Counted from the stretch's first letter, positions 35,371 through 46,948 are shown. The stretch: DNA of 64,000 nt from Castor canadensis (GCF_047511655.1 NC_133397.1:18005501-18069500), one strand, 5' to 3'. The notes: a model not told the origin generated them from the sequence alone. A program made the numbers and translations.

Positions 35371-36945
35371 TCTCCAAGAAGCAGAGAGGAGTTGTGTACA
35401 AAGAAAATGAAGGCTTATTTCACCAACCCTTAAGCCAACACCAGAGGATCACTTGGAAAGATCAGTAGCATCAGGGCACCTAGCAAGAGAAAGTAGGAGT
35501 CCTAGGGGCCCCTGCAACTGTAACTGGGATCCTGGTCCTCTCCAACCACTGCACATCATGTCTTAACAACTTCACATTCCTGGACACCTTCACATTCAAA
35601 GCTAGCACTTACTGAAGTTGTTTGAGTACTTTTCCCCACACATTGGAGAATTTCTTTCTAAAGTCCTTTTATAGTTGTTCTGTGAAGTGGTATTTTACAA
35701 CTCTCGGAAGGTTCTGATTCTTAGTATTTTAATTATCCTTTTCTGCCTGGTACTTGAAAGTCTACTGATAGAGAGAATTTTGAGCCCTAATATTGACAGC
35801 TATTGCTTAGAATTTGGTCTCATTTTGCATATATTTATTAATCATTCAAACTTAAACACACTCTGAGCTTCAGTTTCATCATGCGCAAGTTGGGTCATAG
35901 ATCGAATGAGGTCACGTATTTTATATTTCTTGCACAGAACTCAGCTTTATAGATCACCAACCCCTGCTACTTATTTTTTTTTTCTCTTATTTTGCTGACC
36001 CCACCTGCAGCTGGGGACTCACTCTTCTCTTGTCAAGGTTGCTCTTATACAAGGCCTGGTCCCGCTACCTCCATGTCACTAGGGGTATTTATTCCTTACT
36101 TCTCTCCAGACTCGCTTCTTGCTAAGTTATTTCTCTGAAACTGAGCCTGGATGGCCATCAATAGCTCTTACTTATCAAAGCTGATATCGCTTTTTAGTCT
36201 GGAGCCTGTTGACTTTTCTCAAGCATCGCACACCGTACAAACTCAAGTCTAGTTATCTAGAACCCATCATCTACCTGCTTCTTGGGAATCACTCTTCTAG
36301 CCTTTCAATAACATCCCCTTGTGTTTGCTGTGTTCTGTACTCCTGTTTCTCTTTCTGTACCTCCACTCCCATTTCAGTGATTTCTCTTCCTCTTCTTGGC
36401 CCCTAAATATGGGTATTCCTCTAAGTTCTTTTCTCAGCAATATTCTTTTTCCACTCTTCATTCTTGCCCATAGCCTCCAGTTCACCTATATCCTATTGCA
36501 TGCTTGTCATTCCATAATCAACTTATTTTTTATGGTACCAGGTAATTCTCCTCTGATCTCTCCACCTGTATTCCTAAACACTGACAGCTCCACTCACGAC
36601 AATACTATATATTGTAGATGCCCCACAACCTGCTCCTTATTCCCACGTGACTCCTCAGATAGGCTACGGGATCTCTTCTTGGTTAATGGCTTTCATTAAC
36701 CAAAGCTTTCCTGACACCCTCAACACTTCAGAAGAAATAACTCTCCCCTCTGAGTTTCCAGTGTTTTGCTCAGAAATCTAGAGTAACTGGAAAGTTAAGC
36801 ACCGATTAGTTATCTATAGGTCTGTTCCCCTCACCCTCCACCTTTCTGGATAGGAAGCTCTCTGTGGACAGAGACAAGGAATTTATCTTTTCAGGATAAA
36901 TCTTAGTAGTTCCATAGCTCTCGTCACTCATTTAGCTGCTCTTCA
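35371..36945. other. unique or unassigned C/T-rich sequence
   Basis: A short MIR-core-like piece lies near 35862-35930 (TGAGCTTCAGTTTCATCATG). The C/T-rich part at 36000-36900 contains frames of over 100 codons but no recognisable protein; it may be a decayed repeat. Confidence 0.35.
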
Positions 36946-37130
36946 TTTTTTTTTTTTTTGAGGTACTAGGGATTAAACCCAGACAAATGCTTACCACTTG
37001 AGTTATGCACCCAGCACTATTTTTATTCTTCAGAGAGGGTGTCACTTAGTTTGTCCTGGCTGATCTTGAACCTAAGATCCTCTACCACCTGAATAGCTGA
37101 GATTATTGGGTATACCACCATTCCCAGCTA
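36946..37130 (-). mobile_element. B1-ID dimeric SINE, antisense
   Basis: T run at 36946-36959 (A-tail in sense), then reversed ID (GGTACTAGGGATTAAACCCA) and reversed B1 (TGGCTGATCTTGAACCTAAG, AGCTGAGATTATTGGG). No convincing flanking duplication is seen. Confidence 0.85.
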
Positions 37131-37295
37131 ACTTTTAATCTTTCCCATTTGTAGATCTGATGTTACCAGTTCACAAATTTATTAAAGACAAGATGAAGTC
37201 TATGTATTTTTGTATACCTAATAGTATGTACTTGCAATAGTAAAATGAAAAAAAAAATCTTCTTAAGTAGTTACTTGTAGTTCCTTTACTATCTT

Positions 37296-37682
37296 TATAG
37301 GCTGAAATGTGTCCCCATCACAAAACTCATATGATGAAGTCCCAATCCCAGTACATCAGAATATGACTGTATTTGGAAATGAGGTCTTTAAGGAGGTAAT
37401 TAAGGTAAAATGATGTCTGTGGGTTGGCCTCAATAGAGTATGGCTTGTGACTTTAGTAAGGAAATAAGAACTCAAAAAATACAAAGTAGGGGCAAACACA
37501 TGAGGACACAGTGATACAGTGGCCAACTGCAAAGTAAGGAGAAAAATCTCAGCAGAAACTAGCCTTTGGACACCTTGATTTTGTCCTTCTAGCCTTCAGA
37601 ATTGTGAGAAAATAAGTATCTGTTTTTAAATTCACCCAGTCAGTAATATTTGTTATGGCAACACTAATAAACTAATATGCTG
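37296..37682 (+). mobile_element. MLT1-type LTR
   Basis: Complete order of an MLT1 LTR in sense: AATGTGTCCCCATCACAAAA, AATATGACTGTATTTGGAAA, GAGGTCTTTAAGGAGGTAAT, ACATGAGGACACAGTG, TAGCCTTCAGAATTGTGAGA, AAATTCACCCAGTCAGTAAT, and TTGTTATGGCAACACTAATA at the end. Confidence 0.82.
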
Positions 37683-37799
37683 GCTAAGAGCTACTCAAAG
37701 TAGACAATGGGTTAATCAAATAGGATGCTTGCCCACCTAATCTTAAACCAAGGGGGATTTATAAGAGGATACTAATACTAAAATTTAATGATTATTCTA

Positions 37800-37885
37800 T
37801 ATAGTTCTCTTTTCCTTCTCCTTTTTCTTCTCTATCATTATTCTCTTTTTCTCTCTTTCTCCTCTTCTTTCTCTTTTTCATTTTG
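37800..37885. repeat. C/T-rich low-complexity tract
   Basis: Mostly TTCTC and CTTTTT words, no clean period. Confidence 0.75.
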
Positions 37886-37939
37886 CAAAAGTTGAGTAAG
37901 TCACAAGATAGCCTATATTGACTATAAAACAATTCAAAG

Positions 37940-38164
37940 GACAGGCATGGGGGTTCATGTCTATTATGCCAGCTACTCAGGTGGCAGAGGCCAGAGGATC
38001 TCTAGTTCCAGGCCAGTCTGGGCAAAGGTAGTGAGACACTATCTCTAAAGCAAAATAAAGGCTTAAAGGGCTGGAGGGGCATAGTTCAAGTGGTAGAGTA
38101 TTTGCCTATAAGCATGAGGCCCTGGGTTCAATCCCCATTATCACACACAAAAGAAGAAAAAAAG
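37940..38164 (+). mobile_element. B1-ID dimeric SINE
   Basis: B1 unit at 37940-38060 (TTCATGTCTATTATGCCAGC, AGGCCAGTCTGGGCAAAGG) joined to an ID unit at 38068-38140 (TAGTTCAAGTGGTAGAGTAT and GAGGCCCTGGGTTCAATCCC) with a short A-rich tail. The A-box and B-box regions of a tRNA-type promoter are still readable. Confidence 0.9.
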
Positions 38165-38169
38165 TGGAA

Positions 38170-39932
38170 TACTGGGGCCATAAGAAACTTTCAGCTTGAT
38201 AGTAACGGAGATAGGAATAATATTATGTAAAACTTCTTCACTAGAGAGGTTGTGGAAGTATAACAGAGCCCAGAGGCTGAATCATCACTTGGGCTTAACA
38301 AAAGACCTGTCCAGGTGTATACAACAAGAATTCTTTGAGCTGCTCTTGCTGTTAACAATCTAGTTTCATACACCCAGATGATTAGATGTCATAGGCATCA
38401 GAAGGAGGTCAATAAAATTCAAGCTTTAAACTTTGACAATAATTTGAGCTGAATAATAGTTGAATTTCAGAACTGAGTTGTCATGGTGAGAGCCACTGAA
38501 GAGGAATAATTATCTTATAACTCAGTTACTGTCCTGCTGAACTCATAGCAATATCCCTAACCCCATTTTCAACTCACCAAGCCCAGATCATATCTACAAA
38601 TGCTCAGCAACATTTTTATATCCTTTTATGTACATATTTGCATTCATATATAGGAATATATATATATTTTTTGAGTAAATGTGCTTTCTGTGCAGCTAAT
38701 GGGAAGATGGTACAAGTGGTTTAGTCAGCTATAAATCACATTTTCTAGAAAAAAAATACTAACGTACCATGCTAGAATTTCCAAAAGCCAGGTGTAGAGA
38801 GATGCTGGCAATAATGATTTTTGCAGTTTAACATATAGGACAATGAAGACATTTGTTTCCATTATTTTTGTGGGCTAAATTTTCCTCTTATTTCTCCTGG
38901 GTAATACCATGTATTTTCCCCTTTGTTAATCCATAACAACATGATGGCACTGTTTGTTAATCAAACTTGCAGACTGCATGATAATTTGCAAACTTATAAA
39001 TATGTTTCTTTCACATTTCTCTAAAAGTAGTTGAAATTACTAAAAGATGCTAAAATGCTAAATATAAATTTGAACTTGGAGAAAATTTAGGTGCGTCAAA
39101 CATTGAGAAATAAATCAAATGGTAACTTATTTTATTTAAAATTAATTTAATATATTGTTTTAGGAAGTTTTCCAGTGTGCTTTAGGCATGGGTAAAATAG
39201 CATTAATCTCTACCAAGAGTACAGATTTTTCAAGGTATGCCAATAAGTGAAAGGTAGAGGAAGGGGATGAGATAACTATTAATATTTATTTTTCTGATTC
39301 CAATGAAATAGAAGAGAAGAGAAAAATAATGAAAAGACATTAAATGATGATCTATCCTTACTCCCCTATTGAAATAAATAGAAAATACAAATTATGGAAT
39401 ATATTTGACCATGTCAATTACATGACAGGAATTACAAGGAATTTCTGCTCACTAACATACAGATGTTGCTAGAAGATGTATAGAAGAATAGCCTGTGACT
39501 TCTCTCTGGGACCAAAAGGGCAGCAATGGCCCTTCAAGGTTTATCTCACATGGAGGAGAGGCAGAAGACAGAACAGAATGCCAACCTCTCACATCTGCTG
39601 CCCACCAGGACAACAGATGCCAGTGTCAGTGGAATGGTTCTGTGTTTTCTCTCTGATATTGATAACTAAGCTTTGCAGAGGATTAGAAATATTGGGGTTT
39701 GTGCCTGGCTGGTAACACCTCATATAGTATGGAGATGCAGCACTTATTGGGGAATCAGAGTTCCACAGGACTCTCTGTCACCCCCACTCTGCTAAGACTG
39801 CTTAGGTTGCAACAGATTATAATTTATTTTATGCAGGATTTTTGTCCTTTGTTTTAGAGCCTGTGGATTTAGACAGTGACACCACTCTTTGATAGAGGCC
39901 AGCCTACCTCCTTCTTGCCTAACAAGTGATAA
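38170..39932. other. AT-rich unique sequence
   Basis: No gene or repeat recognised over about 1.75 kb. Confidence 0.45.
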
Positions 39933-39934
39933 TA

Positions 39935-40276
39935 CAGGTTGAGTATTCCTTCCTCCAAAACACTGAAATCTGAAATTCTCCAAAATCTGAAACTTTTTTA
40001 GCACTAACATGATGACACAAGTGCAAAATTCCACACTTGACCTCATGTGACAGCTTGCAATAAATATGCAGATGCACTAAAAATATTGCATAATATCACC
40101 TTCAGGCTAGGTGTATAAAGTGTACATGAAAGATAAATGAATTTTGGGTTTATACTTCAGTCCCATCCCAAGATATCTCATTATGGATATGCATATATTC
40201 TAAAATCCAAAAGAAATCCTAAATTCAAAACACTTCCTGCCCCAAGCATTTTAAATAAGGGATACTCCTCAAGTTG
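39935..40276 (-). mobile_element. MER2-like DNA transposon (Tc1/mariner, Tigger group)
   Basis: Inverted terminal repeats are visible: the left end starts CAGGTTGAGTATTCCTT and the right end, read in reverse, starts CAACTTGAGGAGTATCCCTT. Both are flanked by TA (39933-39934, 40277-40278), the target site of this superfamily. Inside are the reversed MER2 phrases CCTTCAGGCTAGGTGTATAA and CCCATCCCAAGATATCTCAT. It is a non-autonomous 340-bp copy with no transposase. Confidence 0.85.
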
Positions 40277-40298
40277 TAATGTATTCTGTTTGCTCTTC

Positions 40299-40338
<40 letters not shown>
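40299..40338. repeat. (CT)n(CA)n compound microsatellite
   Basis: CT run followed directly by a CA run, next to the antisense tail side of a SINE and likely derived from that tail. Confidence 0.92.
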
Positions 40339-40582
40339 TCTGGTGGTACTGGGGTTTGAACTCAGGGCCACATGCTTGCTAGCCAGCCTTTTTTATGTTG
40401 GTTATTTTTGAGATAGGGTCTTGCTTTATGCCCCAGCTGACCTGTCCTATTTGTGCTTCCCTGAATAGCTGCCACACCTAGCCACTGGCTGAGATAGTGT
40501 CTTACAAGCTTTTTGCCCAAGATGGCCTCAAACTGTGATCCTCTTGATCTCCTCCTGAGTATCTAGGATTACAGGCATGAGC
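40339..40582 (-). mobile_element. B1-B1-ID multimeric SINE, antisense
   Basis: Reversed ID (TGGTGGTACTGGGGTTTGAA) is followed by two reversed 7SL-like units: one starting near GAGATAGGGTCTTGC, the second near GAGATAGTGTCTTACAAG with TGGCCTCAAACTGTGATCC and TCTAGGATTACAGGCATGAG. So the sense order is B1-B1-ID. Confidence 0.8.
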
Positions 40583-41279
40583 CTCTTTTTCTAAGCAAGG
40601 GAAAACAGGAGAGGAAAAATAAAAAAGCAAAGCCTGTAAACAAATGCCACAGATTAAACAAAATGAAAGAAGATGCAAACCACCCTTGAAAGCAAGAACA
40701 ATGACCTCCAAAAGAAATGAATTTACTGTAATAAATAGAAAACGTGTGTCTGTAGCAAGATTAAAGATGCTGCTGTAACCGCATGGCATTGAGGGAAAAA
40801 TCCCATGAGGACTATGAAGACTACATGAAGCTGACACTCAGACTTAGCAAATTAAAGACTCAGTGGGACCAACGAACAACAAATTGGACACTCATTAAAT
40901 CAAATTGGTGAATGAGAAGAAGAGTGACTGTGTTAAACTCTCTAGGAAATCAAAAGAAAAAGACAGAAAAATGAGAACAATCACGAGAAACGGAGGGTAG
41001 TGAAGAGACTAAATGTATATTTTGTAGGACATGGAGGGTATAAACATGGAGTTCATAAAAAATAAGGGGGAACATGATTGAAGACAATGACACAGAAAAG
41101 AACTGGGATTTAAAATTGTAAGAGAATGTTGTTTTAGGTAAACATCATGAAAATAATAGCTAACATAGACATACCCCAACAGGAATTATTCCCCAACTGC
41201 AGCATATACAGAGAGAATGTTGCATATGTTCAGGAAATGTTAATGGAACCACTGAGTATGCTGTGTAAAGATGTGAACC
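40583..41279. other. A-rich sequence, unassigned
   Basis: Purine-rich on the plus strand and may be a decayed L1-type ORF1 region, but no motif secures this. Confidence 0.3.
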
Positions 41280-41440
41280 TTTGAGGGATACAGGCTTGTG
41301 TTCCAACTCTGCCTCCACAAACTAATACTTTTGGGTGCAGGTTCTCATTTAGCCTCTGGAAGACTCAGTTTGCCCAACAGCAAAATGAGGATAACAATTA
41401 CTACTTCACAAGAGCTTTTGTGATGATGAAAAAAATATTA
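41280..41440 (+). mobile_element. MIR
   Basis: Sense MIR order: TTGTGTTCCAACTCTGCCTC, TGGAAGACTCAGTTTGCCC, ACAGCAAAATGAGGATAACA and ATTACTACTTCACAAGAGC. Confidence 0.6.
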
Positions 41441-42959
41441 CTTTATGCCTGACAAATGAGTCCTACTTAACAGATGAAAACACAAAAAAGGAAGCAAATA
41501 CAGTCACAACAGTAAGTTGTAAATCTAAAGTAAAATTAAGTCATGAGTAATTGTTTTAAAATGCATTTGTTATATTTAACATTTTTTTTGTTTCTTGACA
41601 TTGGAAAAGATTCTCCCTAATGTGAAATAAAATTAAAAAAATAAAATGGCACAGTGTGTACATTCAGTTTGAAGTGACAAGAACTAAAAAAAATATGGTA
41701 AATGATCAGAACCATTTCTGCAATATTCACTCGTACACTTTTCTGCTTTCTTAGTTATCTTAATAGCAGTATAAATATAATGCTTACACTTTGAGATAAC
41801 TATTGATAGCTCTTTAACTATAAATAAGACTATAGGAATTAAATAAATACCTTTTACATAATTAAAGAATATAGCAAAGTACCCAATAGAATAAAATACA
41901 GCAGAAAAGAAACCACAATGAGGACATAATAAAAACTAAGAGAAAAGTGGTGGTAACAGAAATGTTAACAATGTGAACATTAAACCACTCTTAAAAAGAA
42001 AGGACTCTCAGCTTATGCTAAATCACATAAAAGTAACAATATACTGCTTAAAACAAACATGCAAGAATTAAGTGACAGCTCCAAAATAAAAGACACATGG
42101 ATTGACAACGTTGTGTTAGGCTAAAGAAAACCAGAATAACTGAGAGGTTAGACAATGAGAAATTTCAGCAACAAAGCACAACATTAAGTAGGACCAAGTA
42201 GGAAATTTCTTATATTAATAAAAGGCTTTGTAGTGAAGTTTCATCTGACAAATAATATATCATCAAAGTACACACAAGAGCTGAAATTGTGAAAGATCAA
42301 TGAATAAAATCCCAACTATAAGTGGCATTCTGTGACATACCTACATCAGTTTTTTCATTCACTCATCACTGAGATCCACCCTCTTCCAGGCACTGCACTG
42401 AGCATTTGATCCCAAGGAGTTATTCTTGGGTCATTGGGAATGATTTACTTCCAATTTGGCTGGAATATTTCTTCTCCAAACCATGCAGTAACACATCAAA
42501 GACAAGGTGGCGTCTTTTGTGTCCGCTGGGCTATGGTAAAGTGGAAGAGGCAGTAACATGGACAAGGCAGCCTTTCTCCACCTGCACACTTTGCTGGAGG
42601 GATCTGAGTTAATACTGGTTGTGTAGCAAAGCTTTTATAGTTTTGGTTAAAAACAAATAAGCTTACCTGTTTTTTCATAGAACTCAAACACAAGCCCAGT
42701 GCATTGCAGGGTAAGACATATAAATAGCAGACACCATGATGTTCTCAGTGTATGTTTCTTAACAATGGGTACAGTCAAGTTCACTGATAGCAAGAATTTG
42801 AGCTTCTTGGGAGCTCAATCCATCTTGTCTCCATATATATTTGAATATATACTAAGACCGAACCTATGATCCCTTCCTACTCAAGAGGAGTACATATAAA
42901 CTAAATATATATACATATATGTATAGGTATCTATCTATACATGTATACATAGTTTGAAA
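41441..42959. other. AT-rich unassigned sequence
   Basis: No gene seen. A TATA/TCTA-rich low-complexity patch lies at about 42900-42955. Confidence 0.4.
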
Positions 42960-43690
42960 GAAAATCACTGAGTGCTTTGAAAGCACTGTCTAAGAGAGGA
43001 AACAAAAAATCAACATTACTTGCAGAAGATATTGTTTACCCAAAAAACCTATAGTAATCAACTGACAAAAAGTAGACCTATTAGAACCAATCAGAGTTCA
43101 CAGTTATTTGGAATATGTATAGAAAAATTAATTTATTCTTTAATATAGCAAATAACCAGCAACATACTGCAATAGAAATAAACCATAGTAGACTTTGGGA
43201 ATTATAAGAATAAGCTTTACCTAGAATATGGGACTCAAATGAGGTCACCTACAAAACCACACTAAGAAACAAAATGGATTCAAAAGGTGGACAGCAACAG
43301 TCAATGTCATGATGCCATAAGTTAGTCCCAATCAAAATGCCAAATATTCCATTTAAAATGTTATAAAATGATTCTAAAGTCCACTATGAAAGAGAATGAT
43401 GTGAGAAATAGCCACAGAAATTTCTGGAGAAAAAATAGGCAAGATGGGAATTTAGCCTTGCCAAAGTTAAATTATATTCAAACTATGATAGGCAAATTAA
43501 GATGATGCTAATATAAAAATGAGAAATCAGATAAAGACAAAAGGATTGGCAGCCATAAAATATGTTTAAGTATAGGCTTTGAACTTACAACATGATAAGG
43601 GAAATGTGAAACTATCAGAGAAAAGGAACTAGCAGAAGTCTTGGAGCGATATGGTGAGGGTGTGATGGAAACATAGATTCTGAAGGAGTT
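42960..43690 (+). mobile_element. ancient L1, ORF2 part (left arm)
   Basis: Sense L1 ORF2 sequence in heavily decayed form, recognisable by order and phrases such as AGTCCCAATCAAAATGCCAA (43320-43350), ATTCTAAAGTCCACTATG and AGCCTTGCCAAAG. It continues at 44158 after a SINE cluster. No reading frame survives. Confidence 0.6.
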
Positions 43691-43714
43691 TTCTTCTTTT
43701 TTCCCTTTTGACAT

Positions 43715-44157
43715 TTTATTTTTGTTTTGATGGCATGGGGGTTTGAACTCAGGGCTTTATACTTGCTAGGCAGGTGCTGTACTATTTGAGCCAAGCCGCT
43801 AACCCTTCTTAATCTGGTTATTTTGGAGAGAAAGTCTCTGGACTATTTTTACTCTTCCCACCTGTCTTTGGATAATAGATGTGCACCACCACATCCAGCT
43901 TTTTGCCATTGATTTGGTGACTTAGAAACTTGTTTTTTTTTTTTGTTTTTTTTTTTTTTGTGCCTGGGCTGGCTTGTGACCATGATCCTCCAGATCTCAG
44001 CTTCCTGCATAGTTTGGGATGACAGAAGTGTCCCATTGTGCTCAGCTATTGGTTGAGATGGGAAATTTTCACCTAGACTTGCATTGAACTGTGATCCTTC
44101 CAATCTCAGCGTCCCAAGGAGCTAGGATTATAGACATGAGACACTCTTGCCTGGCTT
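43715..44157 (-). mobile_element. multimeric B1/ID SINE, antisense
   Basis: Reversed ID (GGGGGTTTGAACTCAGGGCT) is followed by up to three reversed 7SL-like units, ending near AGATGTGCACCACCACATCC, GATGACAGAAGTGTCCC and GCTAGGATTATAGACATGAG. A T-rich run at 43932-43960 lies inside the array, so two SINEs may have landed together rather than one long unit. Confidence 0.78.
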
Positions 44158-44650
44158 GACTTTTTAAAATATTATATTCAGATTAAAATATAATTGACCT
44201 TTGATCTGTAGTTCTACCTTTTGGTACTATACTAAGAAAAGAAGATAGAAAGAGGTGAACACAGAATAATTATCACACTTGGATTAAAATTAGCAAAAAT
44301 TTAGAAATGTCCACTAATGGAATGTCCATTAATTATGTAAATTATGGAGCAACCACTGCAATGTAAACCTAGGTAGGCACTGAAAATGTTGACATGAGTC
44401 CATATTGGAAATATGTCTATTCTTATGATCAATCAAAGGTAACAAAGCCCACCTGACAGCAACCTTGATAGGATACCATTGACATATAGACAGATACACC
44501 CAAAGAAAACTGGAAAAATGCCCTTTCACTCTTCAGAGGTGACTTTCTGAAAGTGGCAAAAGGATGAATGATGAATGTTAGCTTTCTTCTCTGTACTTTT
44601 TTCTTTGTACTTATTTTTTAAGTTCTTTTTGACATTTGACTATTACTTTT
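44158..44650 (+). mobile_element. ancient L1, ORF2 end and 3' UTR (right arm)
   Basis: Continues the L1 interrupted by the SINE: AGAAATGTCCACTAATGGAA, AATTATGTAAATTATGGAGC and CCACTGCAATG correspond to the well-known ORF2 C-terminal region that encodes a TDKW...YTMEFYAAM-like sequence. Very diverged. Confidence 0.55.
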
Positions 44651-44693
44651 TAATATCAGAAAGTAATTATGAAAGCAATGCTAAGAATCTCTC

Positions 44694-44900
44694 TCTATAG
44701 CTCTCCTTAACTCAACTAGCAAAAATGCTTTGTCTTCCTTATTATGCCTATGTCTTCTCTTCAATAAAATTGGAGATAAGGGCAGAACAGGTTCTGCTTG
44801 GAAGCTAGGGGAGGAGGGGAGAAGAGGGTGGGGGAGGGGGACGGGGGGAGAAATGACCCAATGTATGCACATGTGAATAAATGAGTAATAATAATTATAA
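44694..44900 (+). mobile_element. L1 3' UTR fragment
   Basis: Matches the 3' UTR of the L1 at 51194-51708: CTCAACTAGCAAAAATGC, ATAAGGGCAGAACAGGTTCT, a G-rich block (44805-44850), then GGAGAAATGACCCAATGTAT and GCACATGTGAATAAATGAG. Severely 5' truncated. Confidence 0.85.
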
Positions 44901-44994
44901 AAAGCTACTTCTATGAAAAAATAGAGGAGAAAAAACAAAATGTACCCTAATTCTATTACCACTTCTTGCACTTTATTTAAAAGAAAGTAAGGAG

Positions 44995-45075
44995 GGCTGG
45001 TGAAGTAGCCTTGCAAGCTTAGCAAGCGTGAGGCCCTGAGTCCAAGCCCTCATATCACCCCCACAAAAGGAAAAA
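44995..45075 (+). mobile_element. ID-type SINE
   Basis: GGCTGGTGAAGTAGCC, then AGCTTAGCAAGCGTGAGGCC and CTGAGTCCAAGCCC with a CCACAAAAGGAAAAA tail. No B1 unit precedes it. Confidence 0.8.
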
Positions 45076-45577
45076 TGCATTAAAGAAACAGAATGGTTCA
45101 TAATAGAAAGCAAGAGCCTGACCCTCTTCCTTACCTTACCCAAATGTGATCACCATAACAACTTCTTGGACAGTTTTCAAATGTTCACAGGTGCGTCTAC
45201 ACACATATTCACTCCCTTACAAACTTCCCCCACACAGATATAGTGTGTCAGCATTCTTCTTCACTCTGATCTTTTTACTTAACACATCTTGTTAGTGGCT
45301 TCCCATTTTGGCACACAGGACTATTTCCCGGTCTTTACCACGGCCTGTCTGTCTAACATCCATGTGCATAATTTAGTCAGACCTTAGTAGGCTACTTAGA
45401 GATATCTTTATCTTACATTACTGCAATTAATATCTTTTTAGATATTTATAATAAATTCTAAAAGGTGAAATATATGACAAAGAAAAATTAAGTTTTTAAA
45501 ATTTTTATTTTACTTTTGAATTTGCATGCCCTAATGATATGAAGGGATTGTCACTGTGATAACTCCAACAATGGGTA

Positions 45578-45814
45578 GTGTTCACCCCCCCTTCTATGGG
45601 TACAGTGTTCACCACTCCTTCCATGGGTACAGTGTTCACCCCCCCTTCCATGGGTACAGTGTTCATTCCCCCTTCCATGGGTACAGTGTTCATCCCTCCT
45701 TCCATGGGTACAGTGTTCACCCCTCCTTCCATGGGTACAGTGTTCACCCCTCCTTCCATGGGTACAGTGTTCACCCCCTCTTCTATGGGTACAGTGTTCA
45801 CCCCTCCTTCCATG
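45578..45814. repeat. 27-bp minisatellite, about 8.8 copies
   Basis: Units start at 45578, 45605, 45632, 45659, 45686, 45713, 45740, 45767 and 45794 (partial). Each is GTGTTCA, then a variable 8-base C-rich part, TTC, C/T, ATGGGTACA. Units at 45713 and 45740 are identical; others differ at one to four positions, mostly in the C-rich part. A degenerate extra unit seems to precede 45578. Since 27 is divisible by 3, several frames on both strands stay open with 9-residue repeats such as GYSVHPSFH; these are by-products, with no start, splice or family evidence. Confidence 0.95.
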
Positions 45815-46199
45815 TCCTTTCCTCTCTCTTCCCCCGCTTTTCAAACAGCATGTGGTAAGCTTTGTTATGATGTCTTCATGTATATATATGTAGCGTACTT
45901 CAACCTCTTCAACACTCAGTGTGCTTTCCTTTCTCCCTCTGTCTGCCTGCTGAGCCCCACAGACAGAGCCCCTGTGGACATTCATGTTCCGTTATCATCA
46001 TCAGTACTGTTATCATCGCCATCATTTTAAGGTTATGTTCCACAAATGAGGTAAGAGCCTGTGATATATGACCTTTTGAGCTTAGCCCATGCTTAGCATG
46101 AGAAAATTTTAGTTTTTAAAAATTGGCATATATAATTAAAATGCTCTACAAAAATTGCAACAATGTACACACTTGGGAAATTTAACTGTGTACATCTTT
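45815..46199. other. unique sequence
   Basis: Nothing recognised apart from a short TCATCATC run near 45994-46025. Confidence 0.4.
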
Positions 46200-46777
46200 G
46201 CCAAAACTGCTGATAATAAATAATTCACTTTGTGTCACATTAATAAATGATTTCTCTTTTTGGTTTGCATTGTTTTAATTGAGTCACTTTGAATACATTC
46301 ATTTCATATCTTTCTTAAACATTTATATTTCTTTTTCTATAAATATTTGTATTACTTGTCCATTTCTCTGTTATCTTATCTATTAATTAATTGTTCTAAA
46401 CTTGTATGTTAAGAAAGTCCCTGCTTTGTGATGTACATACATTTATTCAGTTCATCTTTTTATTTTTTTGCCATGGAGGATTTTAACTATTAGTATTTAT
46501 CAATATTTTCTCTCTTTGCTTCTAAGTGTTTTTATTCTGCCTTAGAAATATTTTTTATCTCTATATTCATATAAATGATTTCTTCTAGGACTATATTGAT
46601 TGATTTATATAAAGAATTTCCCCCCAAAGAATTAAACAGTTAATTTTTCACAAATTGCCTTGAATGTAAAATAATGCCAAACCATTTTATTCATAACTTC
46701 ATACTATGTTTTAATATATTGTAGGGCTCAAGTTCCTTTATTACTATACTTTCTCAGAGTTTTCTAGGATAATATTG

Positions 46778-46823
<46 letters not shown>
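46778..46823. repeat. (TC)n(TA)n compound microsatellite
   Basis: TC run followed by an AT run inside the ancient antisense L1. Confidence 0.95.
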
Positions 46824-46914
46824 CTTTCAGAAATGTTTAATGTATCTAAAGTTGCTAAAAGATCCCAATGATGTTTAATTTGAATCATGTGAATGCTGTA
46901 TATTAATTTTGGGG

Positions 46915-46916
<2 letters not shown>

Positions 46917-46947
<31 letters not shown>
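46917..46947. repeat. (AT)15 microsatellite
   Basis: Perfect AT run, 94 bp downstream of the preceding AT run in the same L1. Confidence 0.95.

Positions 46948-46948
<1 letters not shown>

Noticed and set aside
36319-36699. 126-codon plus-strand frame rich in Ser, Phe and Leu
   Set aside because: Composition follows the C/T-rich DNA. No motif or splice structure supports it.
38068-38140. tRNA gene
   Set aside because: The A-box and B-box belong to the ID part of a SINE; no cloverleaf with proper stems is readable.
40583-41230. Ancient L1 ORF1 region
   Set aside because: A-rich and purine-biased but no specific L1 phrase or protein motif was found.
45578-45814. CRISPR-like regular repeats
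   Set aside because: The repeats are head-to-tail with no unique spacers, and the sequence is mammalian.
45505-46030. Frames of 100-150 codons on both strands with 9-residue repeats
   Set aside because: They exist because the 27-bp minisatellite period is a multiple of three and lacks stops. No start context, splice sites or family support a gene.
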